A stretch of DNA of 64,000 nucleotides from Arachis hypogaea. Taxonomy: Eukaryota > Streptophyta > Magnoliopsida > Fabales > Fabaceae. Below, piece after piece: positions 22,728 through 33,318 of this stretch; position 1 is the first letter of the stretch; each line of letters opens with the position of its first letter. A program made the position numbers and the translations under genes. The notes below the pieces were generated by a model. The model had not been told where the DNA came from. It saw only the letters and a list, made by a program, of their open reading frames with translations, and ran no database searches. The stretch is from contig NC_092047.1 in NCBI RefSeq assembly GCF_003086295.3, positions 114,883,323-114,947,322 of the forward strand. The letters are read 5' to 3'.

Positions 22728-23259
22728 TGTTCATACCCTGGCCCAATAAATAGGGCCCAAGATCTAAGCAAAGAAGCCCAACCCAAAGGGTTGGCCCTCC
22801 TCCAGTACCAGCCTTCGTCCCAGAAGTCGGTACTAAACACGACCTGCTCCAAAGAAGTCGGATACGAGGGTTAGCTGGCAGATAACACTCATTCGAATGA
22901 GTAACTGCCCCTAGAAACTCTCTAACCACTTCATAGAGCCATATCTTAACCTCCCTAAGATATGGGAACGGTTATCCGCCTAAAAAGGTGGCACTACTTC
23001 AGCGGTGGTTATTGGTTCACCACTATAAATACCCTGACTTCCCTCAGGTATCACTAAGTCCAATACATTCTAAACTTGCTTATACCCTTGCTAACTTAGG
23101 CATCGGAGTGTCTTTGCAGGTACCACCCCCCATTCTTTCACACGTGCAAGTCGGACGGAGGAATACCGAGTTTCGGGCAAACGCGATAGTCTCCTCCCTC
23201 ACACGTTTGGGCCTACCAACGTCATCCGGCCCACCAATCTCTGGTTACCCACCGTAACA
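22728..23259 (+). repeat. 5' LTR
   Basis: 532 bp, TGTTCATACCC ... CCGTAACA. TATA box candidate TATAAAT at 23024-23030, about 236 bases before the LTR end. It differs from the 3' LTR only at 23228 (G here, A at 32209). A 15-nt imperfect dyad (ATATCTTAACCTCCCTAAGATAT) is visible near 22941-22963. Confidence 0.95.
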
Positions 23260-23260
23260 T

Positions 23261-23278
23261 TGGCGCCGTTGCCGGGGA
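23261..23278 (+). other. Primer binding site (tRNA-Asp)
   Basis: TGGCGCCGTTGCCGGGGA begins two bases after the 5' LTR. It is the perfect 18-nt complement of the 3' end of plant tRNA-Asp(GUC) including CCA, as I know that tRNA. It primes minus-strand synthesis. Confidence 0.85.
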
Positions 23279-23297
23279 CCCGAGAGATCAACCAGTG

Positions 23298-26200
23298 ATG
23301 GCGGAAAGATCCCCTGAAGAAGGTCATGTGGAGACAGATTCTGATCAAGAGAATTTGAACACCGGAAACAATGAAGCAGATCAGAACCTCCACCAGGAAG
23401 CTAATGATCAACATAGGGAAGGCACCTCCGGAATCAAAAATCCGAAGGTGAACTCCTCGGAGGGGCGCGAATCAGAAAAAGAAGGACCCTCCCACACTAG
23501 TGAGCTTATGGGATTAATCCATAGCCGCCTCGAGCAGCTAGAACAGGAGCGGGAACGACAAAAGGAAGCTGAAAAGAACCTAAAAGAGGAGATGGAGCGA
23601 CGAAAAGAGTTAGAAAGAAAACTCTTAAAATTAGAATCCTCCCTCAAAAGTCGGAATTCCCACGGCGATAGAGAAGATTCTCCCTTAGGAGAGAAAGATC
23701 CGTTTAGCGAGGACATAATGAGGGCAAAAGTTCCGAGAAACTTTAGAAGCCCCGATATGGACCTCTACGATGGAACCACCGATCCAAAGCATCATCTGAG
23801 CAACTTTAAAAGTCGGATGTATCTGACCGACGCTTCTGACGCTACGCGATGCAAAGCTTTTCCGACAACCTTGTCAAAAGCAGCGATGAAGTGGTTCGAC
23901 AGCCTCCCTCCGAGGTCAATTACCAGTTTTGAAGACCTCTCAAGAAAGTTCTTGATGAGGTTCTCCATCCAGAAGGATAAAGTAAAGCATGCACCAAGTC
24001 TCCTGGGAATAAAACAGGAGGTCGGAGAGTCCTTACGGGCCTATATGGAAAGGTTCAACAAAGCATGTTTGGAGATTCAAGACCTGCCCACCGAAGCAGT
24101 CATCATGGGGCTAGTCAATGGTCTTAGAGAAGGTCCCTTCTCACAGTCCATATCAAAAAGACACCCCGCCTCTTTAAATGATGTACAGGAAAGAGCCGAA
24201 AAATACATCAATATGGAAGAAAACGCTAGGCTAAGAGACCCAAGTTTGCGACTCGGGCACCCTCCCTCAACGAAAGAGAGGGAGAGGGAAGCGAAGAAGA
24301 AGGAAGAGCTCGGCCTTGATAGGCCAAGAAAATATCACTCTTATACTCCATTGAAAGTCCCTGTAGTGGATGTATACAGAGAAATTTGTAATACCGAAAG
24401 GCTGCCTCCCCCCAGACCTATTAAGAATAAAAAAGGGGGAAGTCGCGGGGATTACTGTGAGTACCATAAGATATATGGGCACTCTACAAACGACTGTTAC
24501 GACCTTAAAAATGTGATAGAAAAGCTGGCCAGAGAAGGTCGGCTTGACAGATATCTCATAGAAAGGTCGGACAGTCATGGAAAAAGAAAGCGAGATGATA
24601 TGGACAAAAGAGACCCACCACCGCAAACTCCGGAAAGACATATCCATATGATCTCAGGAGGGTTTGCAGGAGGGGGACTCACGAAATCCTCTCGTAAGAG
24701 ACACCTCAAGAGAGTGTACCAGGTTGAAGAGGGGTCCTCCGACCTCCCAACCATTTCATTCACAAAGGAAGATGGGCGAGGAATAATCCCTGGGCACGAC
24801 GACCCAGTGGTAATCACCATGATCCTGGCAAATGCCCATCTACACAGAACACTAGTAGACCAAGGAAGCTCGGCGGACATCCTATTCAAGCCCGCCTTCG
24901 ACAAGTTAGGTTTAGATGAGAAAGAGTTGAGAGCCTACCCCGACACCTTGTACGGACTAGGTGACACGCCAATAAAGCCACTAGGATTTTTGCCCCTCCA
25001 CACCACCTTTGGAAAGGGGGAGAAATCAAAGACTCTGAGTATAGACTTCATAGTCATCGACGTGGGGTCGGCCTATAATGCTCTAATCGGCAGAGCTACC
25101 CTTAATCGACTCGGAGCGGTGGTATCGACACCCCACCTTTGCATGAAATTCCCAACCCCAGCAGGGATAGCAACGGTGAAGGGAGATCAGAAGCTAGCAA
25201 GAAAATGCTACAACGAAAGCCTAAACCTGAGAGGAAAAGGCAAAGAGGTTCACACAATAGAGCTCGGTGGAGCAAGGATTAAAGAAGAGCTGCGACCCCA
25301 GCCCGGGGGAAAAACCGAGGAGATTCAGGTCGGCGAAGAGGAAGGAAAAAATACTCACATAGGAGCCAACCTAAGGGAAACCTTAAGACAAGGGTTGACT
25401 AAGCTCCTAAAAGATAACTCCGATCTCTTCGCCTGGAAGGCCTCCGACATGCCTGGGATAGACCCCAAGCTCATGTCTCACAAGCTCTCGGTCTACTCAG
25501 GGTCCCGACCTGTGCAACAGAGAAGACGCAAGCTCGGCCCAGAACGAGCCCTAGTAGTAGAAGAACAAGTGCAGGCGCTCCTAGAAGCCGGCTTCATCAA
25601 AGAAGTCAAATACCCAACATGGCTAGCCAATGTAGTGCTAGTCAAAAAACAAAATGGCAAATGGAGAATGTGCGTCGACTACACCGACTTAAATAAGGCA
25701 TGTCCCAAGGACCCTTATCCACTACCAAGCATTGATGCCCTAGTAGACTCTAGCTCGGGTTATCAATACTTGTCGTTTATGGACGCCTACTCGGGATATA
25801 ACCAAATCCCGATGTATGAACCAGACCAGAAAAAAACATCATTCATCACGCCCAGAGCTAACTTTTGCTACGTGGTCATGCCATTTGGATTGAAAAATGC
25901 AGGGGCCACATACCAGAGGCTGATGAACAAGGTGTTTTCCCCTCACTTAGGAAACTTAATGGAAGTATACGTCGACGATATGTTGGTAAAGACCAAGAAG
26001 GAAGTCAACCTCTTGTCTGACCTCTCACAAGTCTTCGACACCATAAGGTTGCACGAGATGAGACTAAATCCTGCAAAGTGCGCCTTCGCAGTGGAGGCAG
26101 GAAAATTTCTAGGATTCATGCTAACACAAAGAGGGATTGAAGCCAATCCCGACAAGTGTAGAGCTATCCTAGAGATGAAAAGCCCAACTTGTTTGAGAGA

Positions 26201-28514
26201 GGTCCAACAGCTGAATGGCCGACTAGCAACTCTCTCCAGATTTTTGGCAGGATCAGCACTAAGATCCCTTCCGCTGTTCTCCCTACTGAGAAAGGGGCAT
26301 CAGTTTGAGTGGACTCCCGAATGCGAGGAGGCGTTCCAGGAGTTCAAAAAGTTTTTGAGCCAGCCTCCTATCTTGACCCGACCTATAGCCGGAAAAGACC
26401 TCATCCTATACCTCTCCGTGGCAGACAGGGCTGTCTCAGCAGCCTTGATAAGAGAAGAGGAGGTCAGGCAACACCCAATCTACTTCATCAGTAAAGTTCT
26501 ACAGGGCCCTGAGCTAAGGTACCACAAATTAGAAAAGTTCGCTTACTCCTTAGTAATAGCCTCTCGAAGGCTACGGCCTTACTTTCAGGCTCACACAATA
26601 AGAGTCCGCACGAATCAACCCATGAAGCAAATCCTCCAAAAAACGGATATTGCAGGAAGAATGGTACAATGGGCAATAGAGCTCTCCGAGTTCGACTTAA
26701 AGTATGAAACTCGGACGGCGATTAAAGCCCAGTGCCTCGCCGACTTCGTTGCCGAATATGCAGGGGATCAAGAGGACAAACCGACTACTTGGGAACTCTA
26801 TGTGGATGGATCCTCCAATAAAACAGGAAGCGGCGCAGGCATAATATTGGTAGATGAAAGGGGAACCCAGATAGAAGTTTCCCTCAAGTTCGAATTCCCA
26901 GCTTCAAATAATCAGGCAGAATACGAAGCCTTGATCGCAGGATTGAAGCTGGCTGAAGAAGTCGGTGCTACGAAAGTGATGGTATACAGCGACTCCCAAG
27001 TGGTGACCTCTCAAATAAGTGGGGAGTACCAGGCAAAAGACCCAACTATGAAAAGGTACTTGGAGAAAGCCTCGGAACTCTTGGGGCGCTTTGCAGAAAC
27101 CGAGGTGAAGCACATAACTCGGGATCTAAACAGCAGAGCAGACGCCCTATCCAAGCTAGCAAGCACCAAGCCAGGAGGAAATAACAAAAGCCTGATTCAA
27201 GAGACTCTCCAGGAACCTTCAGTGGTAAAAATGGAAGACACACTAGAAGTCCTTGAAGTGGTCGGATTGAACCTCGGATGGATGAACCCCTTAGTCGAAT
27301 ACCTAAAATTCGACATCCTCCCTAAGGAGGAAAAAGAAGCCCGAAAAATCCGAAGGGAAGCACAACACTATACCTTGGTGAAAAATGTTCTCTATAGAAG
27401 GGGGATATCAACACCATTGCTAAAGTGTGTGCCGACCTCAAAAACCACCGAGGTGTTGGAGGAGGTACACAGTGGAATCTGCGGGAATCATCTCGGAGCC
27501 AGGTCATTGGCCAGGAAAGTGATCCGAGCAGGATTCTACTGGTCAACCTTGCAGAAAGATGCCACAGAATTTGTGAAAAAGTGCCAACCATGTCAAATGC
27601 ATGCAAATTTCCACGTGGCTCCCCCAGAAGAGCTCATTAGTATCACTTCTCCATGGCCCTTTGCAAAATGGGGAATGGATCTGTTAGGTCCTTTTCCCCA
27701 GGCGCCAGGACAAGTTAAATACCTAATAGTGGGAATAGATTACTTCACAAAGTGGATAGAAGCAGAACCACTGGCCACCATCACTGCACAAAGAAGTCGA
27801 AGGTTCCTCTACAAAAATATCATCACAAGGTATGGGATACCTTACTCCATCACTACAGATAATGGGACCCAGTTCACTGACTCCACCTTTAGAAGCCTGG
27901 TAGCCAGTATGAAAATAAAACACCAGTTCACCTCGGTGGAACACCCACAAGCCAACGGGCAAGCCGAAGCAGCCAACAAAGTCATACTGGCAGGACTGAA
28001 GAAAAGATTACAAGATGCGAAAGGAGCTTGGGCTGAAGAGCTCCAACAAGTACTATGGGCTTACAGAACAACACCCCAATCCGCCACTGGAGAAACGCCC
28101 TTCCGACTAGTCTATGGCGTAGAAGCAATGATCCCAATAGAGATCAATGAGCGAAGCCCAAGAGTGATTTTCCACGACGAGATCAGGAATATACAGGGGC
28201 ACAAAGAAGAGCTCGACCTGCTCCCTGAAGTCCGAGAAGAAGCTCAAATAAGAGAAGCAGCGCTAAAACAAAGGATGACTACAAGATACAACAAAAAAGT
28301 CATTCGAAGGAATTTCACCCCTGACGACTTAGTCTTAATCAGAAACGACATTGGAGTCAACAAATCTGGGGAGGGAAAGCTCGCTGCTAATTGGAAAGGA
28401 CCATACAAGATCGAGGAGGTCTTAGGAAAGGGCTATTATAAGGTGACCGACTTAGGCGGCACCGAGTTACCAAGGTCATGGCATGCTTGTAATATGAAAA
28501 GGTACTACAGCTAA
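23298..28514 (+). CDS. gag-pol polyprotein of the Tat-type element
   Basis: One open frame; ATG at 23298 chosen, 1738 codons. Order: Glu/Lys-rich coiled-coil N-terminus; retrotransposon gag core (about 150-300, YDGTTDP, KWFDSLPP); a short Cys/His knuckle CEYHKIYGHSTNDC near 387; aspartic protease with DQGSSAD near 521; reverse transcriptase with YVDD near 891; RNase H (about 1035-1120) followed by a second RNase H-like domain starting YVDGSS near 1168; integrase with HHCC zinc site (H at 1391) and D1461, D1521, E1557, an exact D-60-E-type spacing (D,D35E). Two RNase H regions are typical of Tat elements. It makes the particle and copies and inserts the element. Oddity: the protease has D-Q-G where most families have D-T/S-G. 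Confidence 0.95.
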   Translation: MAERSPEEGHVETDSDQENLNTGNNEADQNLHQEANDQHREGTSGIKNPKVNSSEGRESEKEGPSHTSELMGLIHSRLEQLEQERERQKEAEKNLKEEMERRKELERKLLKLESSLKSRNSHGDREDSPLGEKDPFSEDIMRAKVPRNFRSPDMDLYDGTTDPKHHLSNFKSRMYLTDASDATRCKAFPTTLSKAAMKWFDSLPPRSITSFEDLSRKFLMRFSIQKDKVKHAPSLLGIKQEVGESLRAYMERFNKACLEIQDLPTEAVIMGLVNGLREGPFSQSISKRHPASLNDVQERAEKYINMEENARLRDPSLRLGHPPSTKEREREAKKKEELGLDRPRKYHSYTPLKVPVVDVYREICNTERLPPPRPIKNKKGGSRGDYCEYHKIYGHSTNDCYDLKNVIEKLAREGRLDRYLIERSDSHGKRKRDDMDKRDPPPQTPERHIHMISGGFAGGGLTKSSRKRHLKRVYQVEEGSSDLPTISFTKEDGRGIIPGHDDPVVITMILANAHLHRTLVDQGSSADILFKPAFDKLGLDEKELRAYPDTLYGLGDTPIKPLGFLPLHTTFGKGEKSKTLSIDFIVIDVGSAYNALIGRATLNRLGAVVSTPHLCMKFPTPAGIATVKGDQKLARKCYNESLNLRGKGKEVHTIELGGARIKEELRPQPGGKTEEIQVGEEEGKNTHIGANLRETLRQGLTKLLKDNSDLFAWKASDMPGIDPKLMSHKLSVYSGSRPVQQRRRKLGPERALVVEEQVQALLEAGFIKEVKYPTWLANVVLVKKQNGKWRMCVDYTDLNKACPKDPYPLPSIDALVDSSSGYQYLSFMDAYSGYNQIPMYEPDQKKTSFITPRANFCYVVMPFGLKNAGATYQRLMNKVFSPHLGNLMEVYVDDMLVKTKKEVNLLSDLSQVFDTIRLHEMRLNPAKCAFAVEAGKFLGFMLTQRGIEANPDKCRAILEMKSPTCLREVQQLNGRLATLSRFLAGSALRSLPLFSLLRKGHQFEWTPECEEAFQEFKKFLSQPPILTRPIAGKDLILYLSVADRAVSAALIREEEVRQHPIYFISKVLQGPELRYHKLEKFAYSLVIASRRLRPYFQAHTIRVRTNQPMKQILQKTDIAGRMVQWAIELSEFDLKYETRTAIKAQCLADFVAEYAGDQEDKPTTWELYVDGSSNKTGSGAGIILVDERGTQIEVSLKFEFPASNNQAEYEALIAGLKLAEEVGATKVMVYSDSQVVTSQISGEYQAKDPTMKRYLEKASELLGRFAETEVKHITRDLNSRADALSKLASTKPGGNNKSLIQETLQEPSVVKMEDTLEVLEVVGLNLGWMNPLVEYLKFDILPKEEKEARKIRREAQHYTLVKNVLYRRGISTPLLKCVPTSKTTEVLEEVHSGICGNHLGARSLARKVIRAGFYWSTLQKDATEFVKKCQPCQMHANFHVAPPEELISITSPWPFAKWGMDLLGPFPQAPGQVKYLIVGIDYFTKWIEAEPLATITAQRSRRFLYKNIITRYGIPYSITTDNGTQFTDSTFRSLVASMKIKHQFTSVEHPQANGQAEAANKVILAGLKKRLQDAKGAWAEELQQVLWAYRTTPQSATGETPFRLVYGVEAMIPIEINERSPRVIFHDEIRNIQGHKEELDLLPEVREEAQIREAALKQRMTTRYNKKVIRRNFTPDDLVLIRNDIGVNKSGEGKLAANWKGPYKIEEVLGKGYYKVTDLGGTELPRSWHACNMKRYYS

Positions 28515-29319
28515 GAAGCGAACTCTACTCCCTGATGTACTCTTTTCCCAGCCTCATGATTTTTTCCCAGAATCAAAAGGGTTTTTTCTGGAGAAGGGTT
28601 TTTAACGAGGCATCATAGTAGGGGCTAAGGGAAATAAATTATCAAAAGCCCTTAGTAGCAATAAGGTACCTCCTCAATTAATAAAGATCTTTTTCATTTT
28701 AAATATCTCTTTTAAATTCCCTTTTTATTTTTCCTTCTACGAAACGCGCCGATTTAAGCTCGACAAAACGTGAAAATCCCATGAACCGACCTAGATGGTC
28801 GTCAGGATAAAACGACGAGGTACAAGTCGGCGTAAAGAGGCTATAGAAGTCGATCATGATAAACTCGGAAGCAATCCGACTCATAGGTCGGAAAACGAAG
28901 CCGAGTAAAGCTAAAATGAATCGCAAAAGTAGCCTAAGTCACGAAAAACTCAATAAAACAAAATTGAGTACTAGGAATAACAAAAAGAGATAAGGAAAAA
29001 CTACGAAAGAATAGCAAGGCTGCCTTAAGGAAATTCAGAAAAGCAGGCAAGCCCCAAAGAAAAGTTTTTTTTTTTTTCCTAGAAAAGATCAAGGAGTCAA
29101 AAGAACCACGAACAGAAAAAGCATGCGCACATAAGGTAACTCAAAACCCTTATCCAAAAAAGGGTACTTATTTTTTAACTTACAATAACCCTTATAAAAA
29201 GGGTATCATAAAGTGTTTTGTTTACGGCCCTAAAAGGCCAAAAAATTGTTCAAACACTACCAAAATAAATAAAGAGTTTAAAAAAGAGGGGCCCACAGGC
29301 CGGGCCCCAATAGCCAAAA
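28515..29319. other. Non-coding spacer inside the gypsy element
   Basis: Lies between the pol stop and the end of the converging antisense gene. Purine-rich, with no convincing frame. Contains several TCGG/CCGA-type words that recur in the gag region and a poly-T tract near 29067. Probably holds termination and processing signals for both transcripts; this is inference. Confidence 0.5.
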
Positions 29320-31158
29320 TCACTTCTCAAGAGGATCACCACCAGCAGAGTCAGGGGGAACACCAGAAGCAGGAGTCGAAGAGGAAGTCGGAGGAGCGGT
29401 AGAGGAACTCGGAGCATCCTTGGAACGAGGAGGGGACTCTATGATCCTCTGACCCTGAGTCTTTAAATCAGACTCAGACTCCACCACGGGGACAGGAGGA
29501 TCCACGATGGCACCATCAACTACAATCTTATCAGGGTCCAAAGGAGAAAGGTCCAAGTCAGGAGCAATAACTCCGACCTGTTCCTTGAAAATCCTCCAAG
29601 CCTCGTCAGCACCATCCGCAATAGAGTCCTCCAACTCGGTATAGGCCTTCCGAGCGTTCAGCAAGTCATTCTTTACAGACACAAGATCAGCAAACAAACT
29701 GTTGTAGCTGGCTTGCGCTGCTTTCCTCAAATCCATCTCCATGTTGCACTGGGCTTGCAACTTCTTCCCCTTCTCTCTGAGGCTGTCCCTCTCCTCCGTC
29801 AGTTTGGCGACTTTCCCCTCCAACTCCTTCTCATGCTCCTGATATATACGAAGCCTACCCTCCAACTCCTCGACCCTCGAGGTCGTCCCTAAAGAGCTGA
29901 TGGGAGTCTTCTCAAATATATCCAAGAGTTTGCCACAAACCCCCGCCGTCTTGAGACTCTCCTCAACCACAGTAGTGAGGTAGTGCCGAACAGAGACATC
30001 ATCCATACTCATACGAGCATGAGGATAGATGTTCTTTCGGACGAACGCAAGAGCGTCCGCCTCACCAGTAGCGCCAGACTCTAAGGTCTTGCGCTTCTTT
30101 GGCTCTGGTTCAGGAGTAGGTCGGACGGGAGGGGGCGGCAGAGAAGAAGCAGAGGAAGAAATTACAATAGGTTGAGAGGAAGTCCCGACGTTCCGAGGAG
30201 GAGGAGGGGGAGAGACAACCATTCTAACACCTCCAGACCTGGCTCGAGACTTTGCCTTGGCTTCCTGAACCCTCTGGTAAGACTCTTGAGCATTTTTCTT
30301 TGCCATCTCTGCAAAAACAAAATGATAGCTAAAATCAGACAGAGTCGGTAAAAGAAATCGCAAGTCGGAAATAAGCAAGAAGTGCAAAAAGCTACCTAAT
30401 TGTGGCTGGACAAAGGCCGGCGACCCCTGGAGAAATTTTTTAGTATCCAAGTATGGGGCCCTCCCCCACACTTCTCGGAGGAACCCCACAATGGCTACCT
30501 CGACCTCATTTAGGTCATCTAGACCATATTTCTCGCAGGGGGAGGCCTCCAGCCAATATAAAGGAAATCGGGGAGAGGAATGCTCATCCAGGAAAAAGGG
30601 GTGGTGACCCTCTACAGCTTGCACTTTGAAAAAGTAGTTCTTGAAGTCGTGAAAGGACTCGTCAAAAAGGGTAAAAAGCCTCCGACCTTGAATGGCTCGA
30701 AAGGACACCCACTGTTGCTTATTATTTAGCCCACTGAAGGGTTTGGTCATATGGAAAAAGTAAAAGAAAATCCTTAGAGAAGTCAGAAACTCTAGAGCCT
30801 GGCTGATAAATTGATAAATTTTTAGAAAACCCCAAGAGTTGGGGTGAAGCTGGGTGGGAGCCACTCGGCAATGACGCAATACAGACATTTCAAACTCTGA
30901 AAAAGGGAGGAAAACGCCCAAACGAGTGACCATACTCTCATACATAAAAAAGAAATGAGGGGCCGTCTCGTCAGCCCTCCCGAAACAAACCCGGTCTTCT
31001 GGACCCGGGACTACCAACTCGTACTTGGGCTCATCTTCTTCAGAAGTACAAATTCTATAGTGAGTACGAAGGTGGGTGATAAATTCAGTGTCAACGGAGG
31101 GCTCCTCCCCTAGAACCGTAACGTCTACCCACTGGGAGAGAGCATCTACGGAAGCCAT
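29320..31158 (-). CDS. Antisense gene of the gypsy element (plant transposon-protein-like)
   Basis: Open frame of 612 codons on the strand opposite to pol. The N-terminal half (about 1-260; FLPFSEFEMSVLRHCRV, NSWGFLKIYQFI, FKNYFFKV, FPLYW) resembles the 'putative gypsy type transposon' domain (Transposase_28, PF04195 as I recall) found in plant genomes. The second half has a Pro-rich linker, a Pro/Lys patch (PEPEPKKRK, NLS-like) and a long coiled coil (about 430-520). An 87-nt segment, 30309-30395, has GT-AG ends and a T-rich 3' end and divides by three, so it may be an optional intron; splicing would give 583 aa. A TATAAATA sits on the minus strand at 31447-31454. Function unknown; silencing, packaging or regulatory roles have been proposed for antisense ORFs in Tat elements. 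Confidence 0.8.
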   Translation of the reverse strand: MASVDALSQWVDVTVLGEEPSVDTEFITHLRTHYRICTSEEDEPKYELVVPGPEDRVCFGRADETAPHFFFMYESMVTRLGVFLPFSEFEMSVLRHCRVAPTQLHPNSWGFLKIYQFISQALEFLTSLRIFFYFFHMTKPFSGLNNKQQWVSFRAIQGRRLFTLFDESFHDFKNYFFKVQAVEGHHPFFLDEHSSPRFPLYWLEASPCEKYGLDDLNEVEVAIVGFLREVWGRAPYLDTKKFLQGSPAFVQPQLGSFLHFLLISDLRFLLPTLSDFSYHFVFAEMAKKNAQESYQRVQEAKAKSRARSGGVRMVVSPPPPPRNVGTSSQPIVISSSASSLPPPPVRPTPEPEPKKRKTLESGATGEADALAFVRKNIYPHARMSMDDVSVRHYLTTVVEESLKTAGVCGKLLDIFEKTPISSLGTTSRVEELEGRLRIYQEHEKELEGKVAKLTEERDSLREKGKKLQAQCNMEMDLRKAAQASYNSLFADLVSVKNDLLNARKAYTELEDSIADGADEAWRIFKEQVGVIAPDLDLSPLDPDKIVVDGAIVDPPVPVVESESDLKTQGQRIIESPPRSKDAPSSSTAPPTSSSTPASGVPPDSAGGDPLEK

Positions 31159-31446
31159 TTTCTTTTCTTAAAAAAGGGGGGGTGACAAGAAACCTACAAA
31201 AGAAAAGAAAAATCAACACACGGTCTCTAAGGGAAGGGGCACGGAACTAAAGCCTACAAACCAAATCTACCTACAAGATAAAGGCACGCAAATAGAAAAC
31301 ATGTCACAGAAGGGAAAAAACTAACCTTTGAGTGTGAAATCAAGACAGGAGGAAGTAAGAACCTTCGAAACGCAACAATACAGCACGAACAAATGCAAGG
31401 GAAATTTGAAAGATTGCAGAAACGAAACAACGAAAGAGAGGGAAAG

Positions 31447-31454
31447 TATTTATA
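31447..31454 (-). promoter_or_regulatory. TATA box candidate for the antisense gene
   Basis: TATAAATA on the minus strand, about 290 bases upstream of the antisense ATG at 31158 and outside the LTR. It suggests a dedicated promoter; a transcription start would be expected near 31415-31420. Confidence 0.4.
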
Positions 31455-31708
31455 AAGACGTTAGGGGCATAATGGTAAAATGGGGGCAGTCATTAATGAA
31501 GATGCACCGTTACCAAGGCCATTAAATCTCTACGCACACCCCTAACGGACACGACGCTTGATTAGACGTAACTGTCAAAACCGAAAGGTCAAGAAAGATC
31601 ACGTCGGTTCCTAAACCATCACGTCGGTCCTCCTGCAAATCGGCCAAAACCCCGAGTTGAATACTCGAACCCAACTCTTAAAAAGAAATTAGGCTCGAGT
31701 AGGGGCAC

Positions 31709-32240
31709 TGTTCATACCCTGGCCCAATAAATAGGGCCCAAGATCTAAGCAAAGAAGCCCAACCCAAAGGGTTGGCCCTCCTCCAGTACCAGCCTTCGTC
31801 CCAGAAGTCGGTACTAAACACGACCTGCTCCAAAGAAGTCGGATACGAGGGTTAGCTGGCAGATAACACTCATTCGAATGAGTAACTGCCCCTAGAAACT
31901 CTCTAACCACTTCATAGAGCCATATCTTAACCTCCCTAAGATATGGGAACGGTTATCCGCCTAAAAAGGTGGCACTACTTCAGCGGTGGTTATTGGTTCA
32001 CCACTATAAATACCCTGACTTCCCTCAGGTATCACTAAGTCCAATACATTCTAAACTTGCTTATACCCTTGCTAACTTAGGCATCGGAGTGTCTTTGCAG
32101 GTACCACCCCCCATTCTTTCACACGTGCAAGTCGGACGGAGGAATACCGAGTTTCGGGCAAACGCGATAGTCTCCTCCCTCACACGTTTGGGCCTACCAA
32201 CGTCATCCAGCCCACCAATCTCTGGTTACCCACCGTAACA
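31709..32240 (+). repeat. 3' LTR
   Basis: 532 bp, same as 22728-23259 except A at 32209. The polypurine tract before it is weak (gagtagggg just upstream of 31709). Followed directly by the TSD copy agagt. Confidence 0.95.
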
Positions 32241-32245
32241 AGAGT

Positions 32246-33318
32246 ATTACATTGATAAAAAAAACTCAAATATGGTAACCACTTAACAATTAAAGCTTCT
32301 AAACAAATGAAAGAATGCTTTCAATGATATGACAAAAGAATGAAAAAATAGATCATGATGATGATGTAAAATGGTTTAAAAATAAGGAAAAATTTTAAGT
32401 GTATCGGGACACCGATGTTCTAATTATTTTAACTATTGATTTTAATTAATATATATTATATATATTTTTTATAATTCAGATCAACAGTTAAAACAATTAA
32501 AATACTGATATTCCTGGTACACTTAAAACTCTTCCTAAAAGTAATGCTATAAGAGGTCTTCTTTAAAATAAAATAAAAATATCAAATATTAGTTCAAAAT
32601 AAATGTGTCCTACACTATTAGGACCACAAGAGGTCCATCAAACAAATTATGATTTGCAAAAAGACAAAAACCTAATGCTATCTTAGCTTGAACAGAATAT
32701 TTGCAAATTGCAATCCAACCTACTAATTTAGTGGAAAAGTTATTAGTATGTTTTATTTTATAATAATATTATTTATCAAATTAATTATTATATATTTATG
32801 TATAAATATATTATTTAATTTATTTTTAATATATATTTCATATTTTAATATATATTTCATATCAATAATTAATTTTAAAATATAAGTAATATAAATTTTT
32901 ATTTTATTTTATTTTGTGGTCATTATTAGGAAGGCAGTGGTACCTTGAAATTGGAAAACATGAATGAATACAAGTTGACATAATAATGGACCATGGAAAC
33001 CCATGACACACTCGTCACTGTCATTGATGTTCTACAGTGCAGTAGTAACTTTCTCTGACTCTCAGGAAATCATTAATTGTAACAAGCATTCCTTCATAAA
33101 TATGTTGCTGTGATTTGGAATATCATGGTCTACTCTAAAATATATGTATTTATTTACACACTTAACAAAGACCCTCAAATCGAAAGTTTAAGTACAATTA
33201 TGTTTATCAAATCTTTTTTTTTTAAACTACTACTTTATTTTAACTTTAATCTACATATCATTGTTAAGAGTGTTTAAATTTGTGCAGAGGATATTACAGA
33301 AAATGAATAAATGTGAAT
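32246..33318. other. AT-rich intergenic DNA
   Basis: No credible gene. Contains a stretch near 32395-32535 whose ends are inverted copies (AAATTTTAAGTGTATC...GATATTCCTGGTACACTTAAAACT), a likely small MITE, and MITE-like copy C at about 32752-32898. Confidence 0.45.
32752..32898. repeat. Small MITE-like repeat, copy C
   Basis: Degenerate copy of the family also at 8625-8853, 10770-10930 and 61178-61334; shares the ATTTAATTTATTTTTAATATATATTT core. Terminal sequences are worn. Confidence 0.35.

Larger units (their letters stand above)
22723..32245 (+). mobile_element. Intact Ty3/gypsy LTR retrotransposon, Tat type
   Basis: Element 22728-32240 (9513 bp) with 5-bp TSD agagt at 22723-22727 and 32241-32245. 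Two 532-bp LTRs begin TGTTC and end ACA and differ at one base by eye. It has a tRNA-Asp primer binding site, an uninterrupted gag-pol frame and a large antisense gene between pol and the 3' LTR. Gag, protease, RT, two RNase H regions and integrase in one frame, with a tRNA-Asp PBS and an antisense plant-transposon-like ORF, points to the Tat lineage of plant Ty3/gypsy elements. It looks recently inserted and possibly still competent. Confidence 0.95.

Noticed and set aside
22678..23257. ORFs of 83-89 codons within each LTR
   Set aside because: Non-coding LTR; the same frames occur in both LTRs only because they are duplicates.
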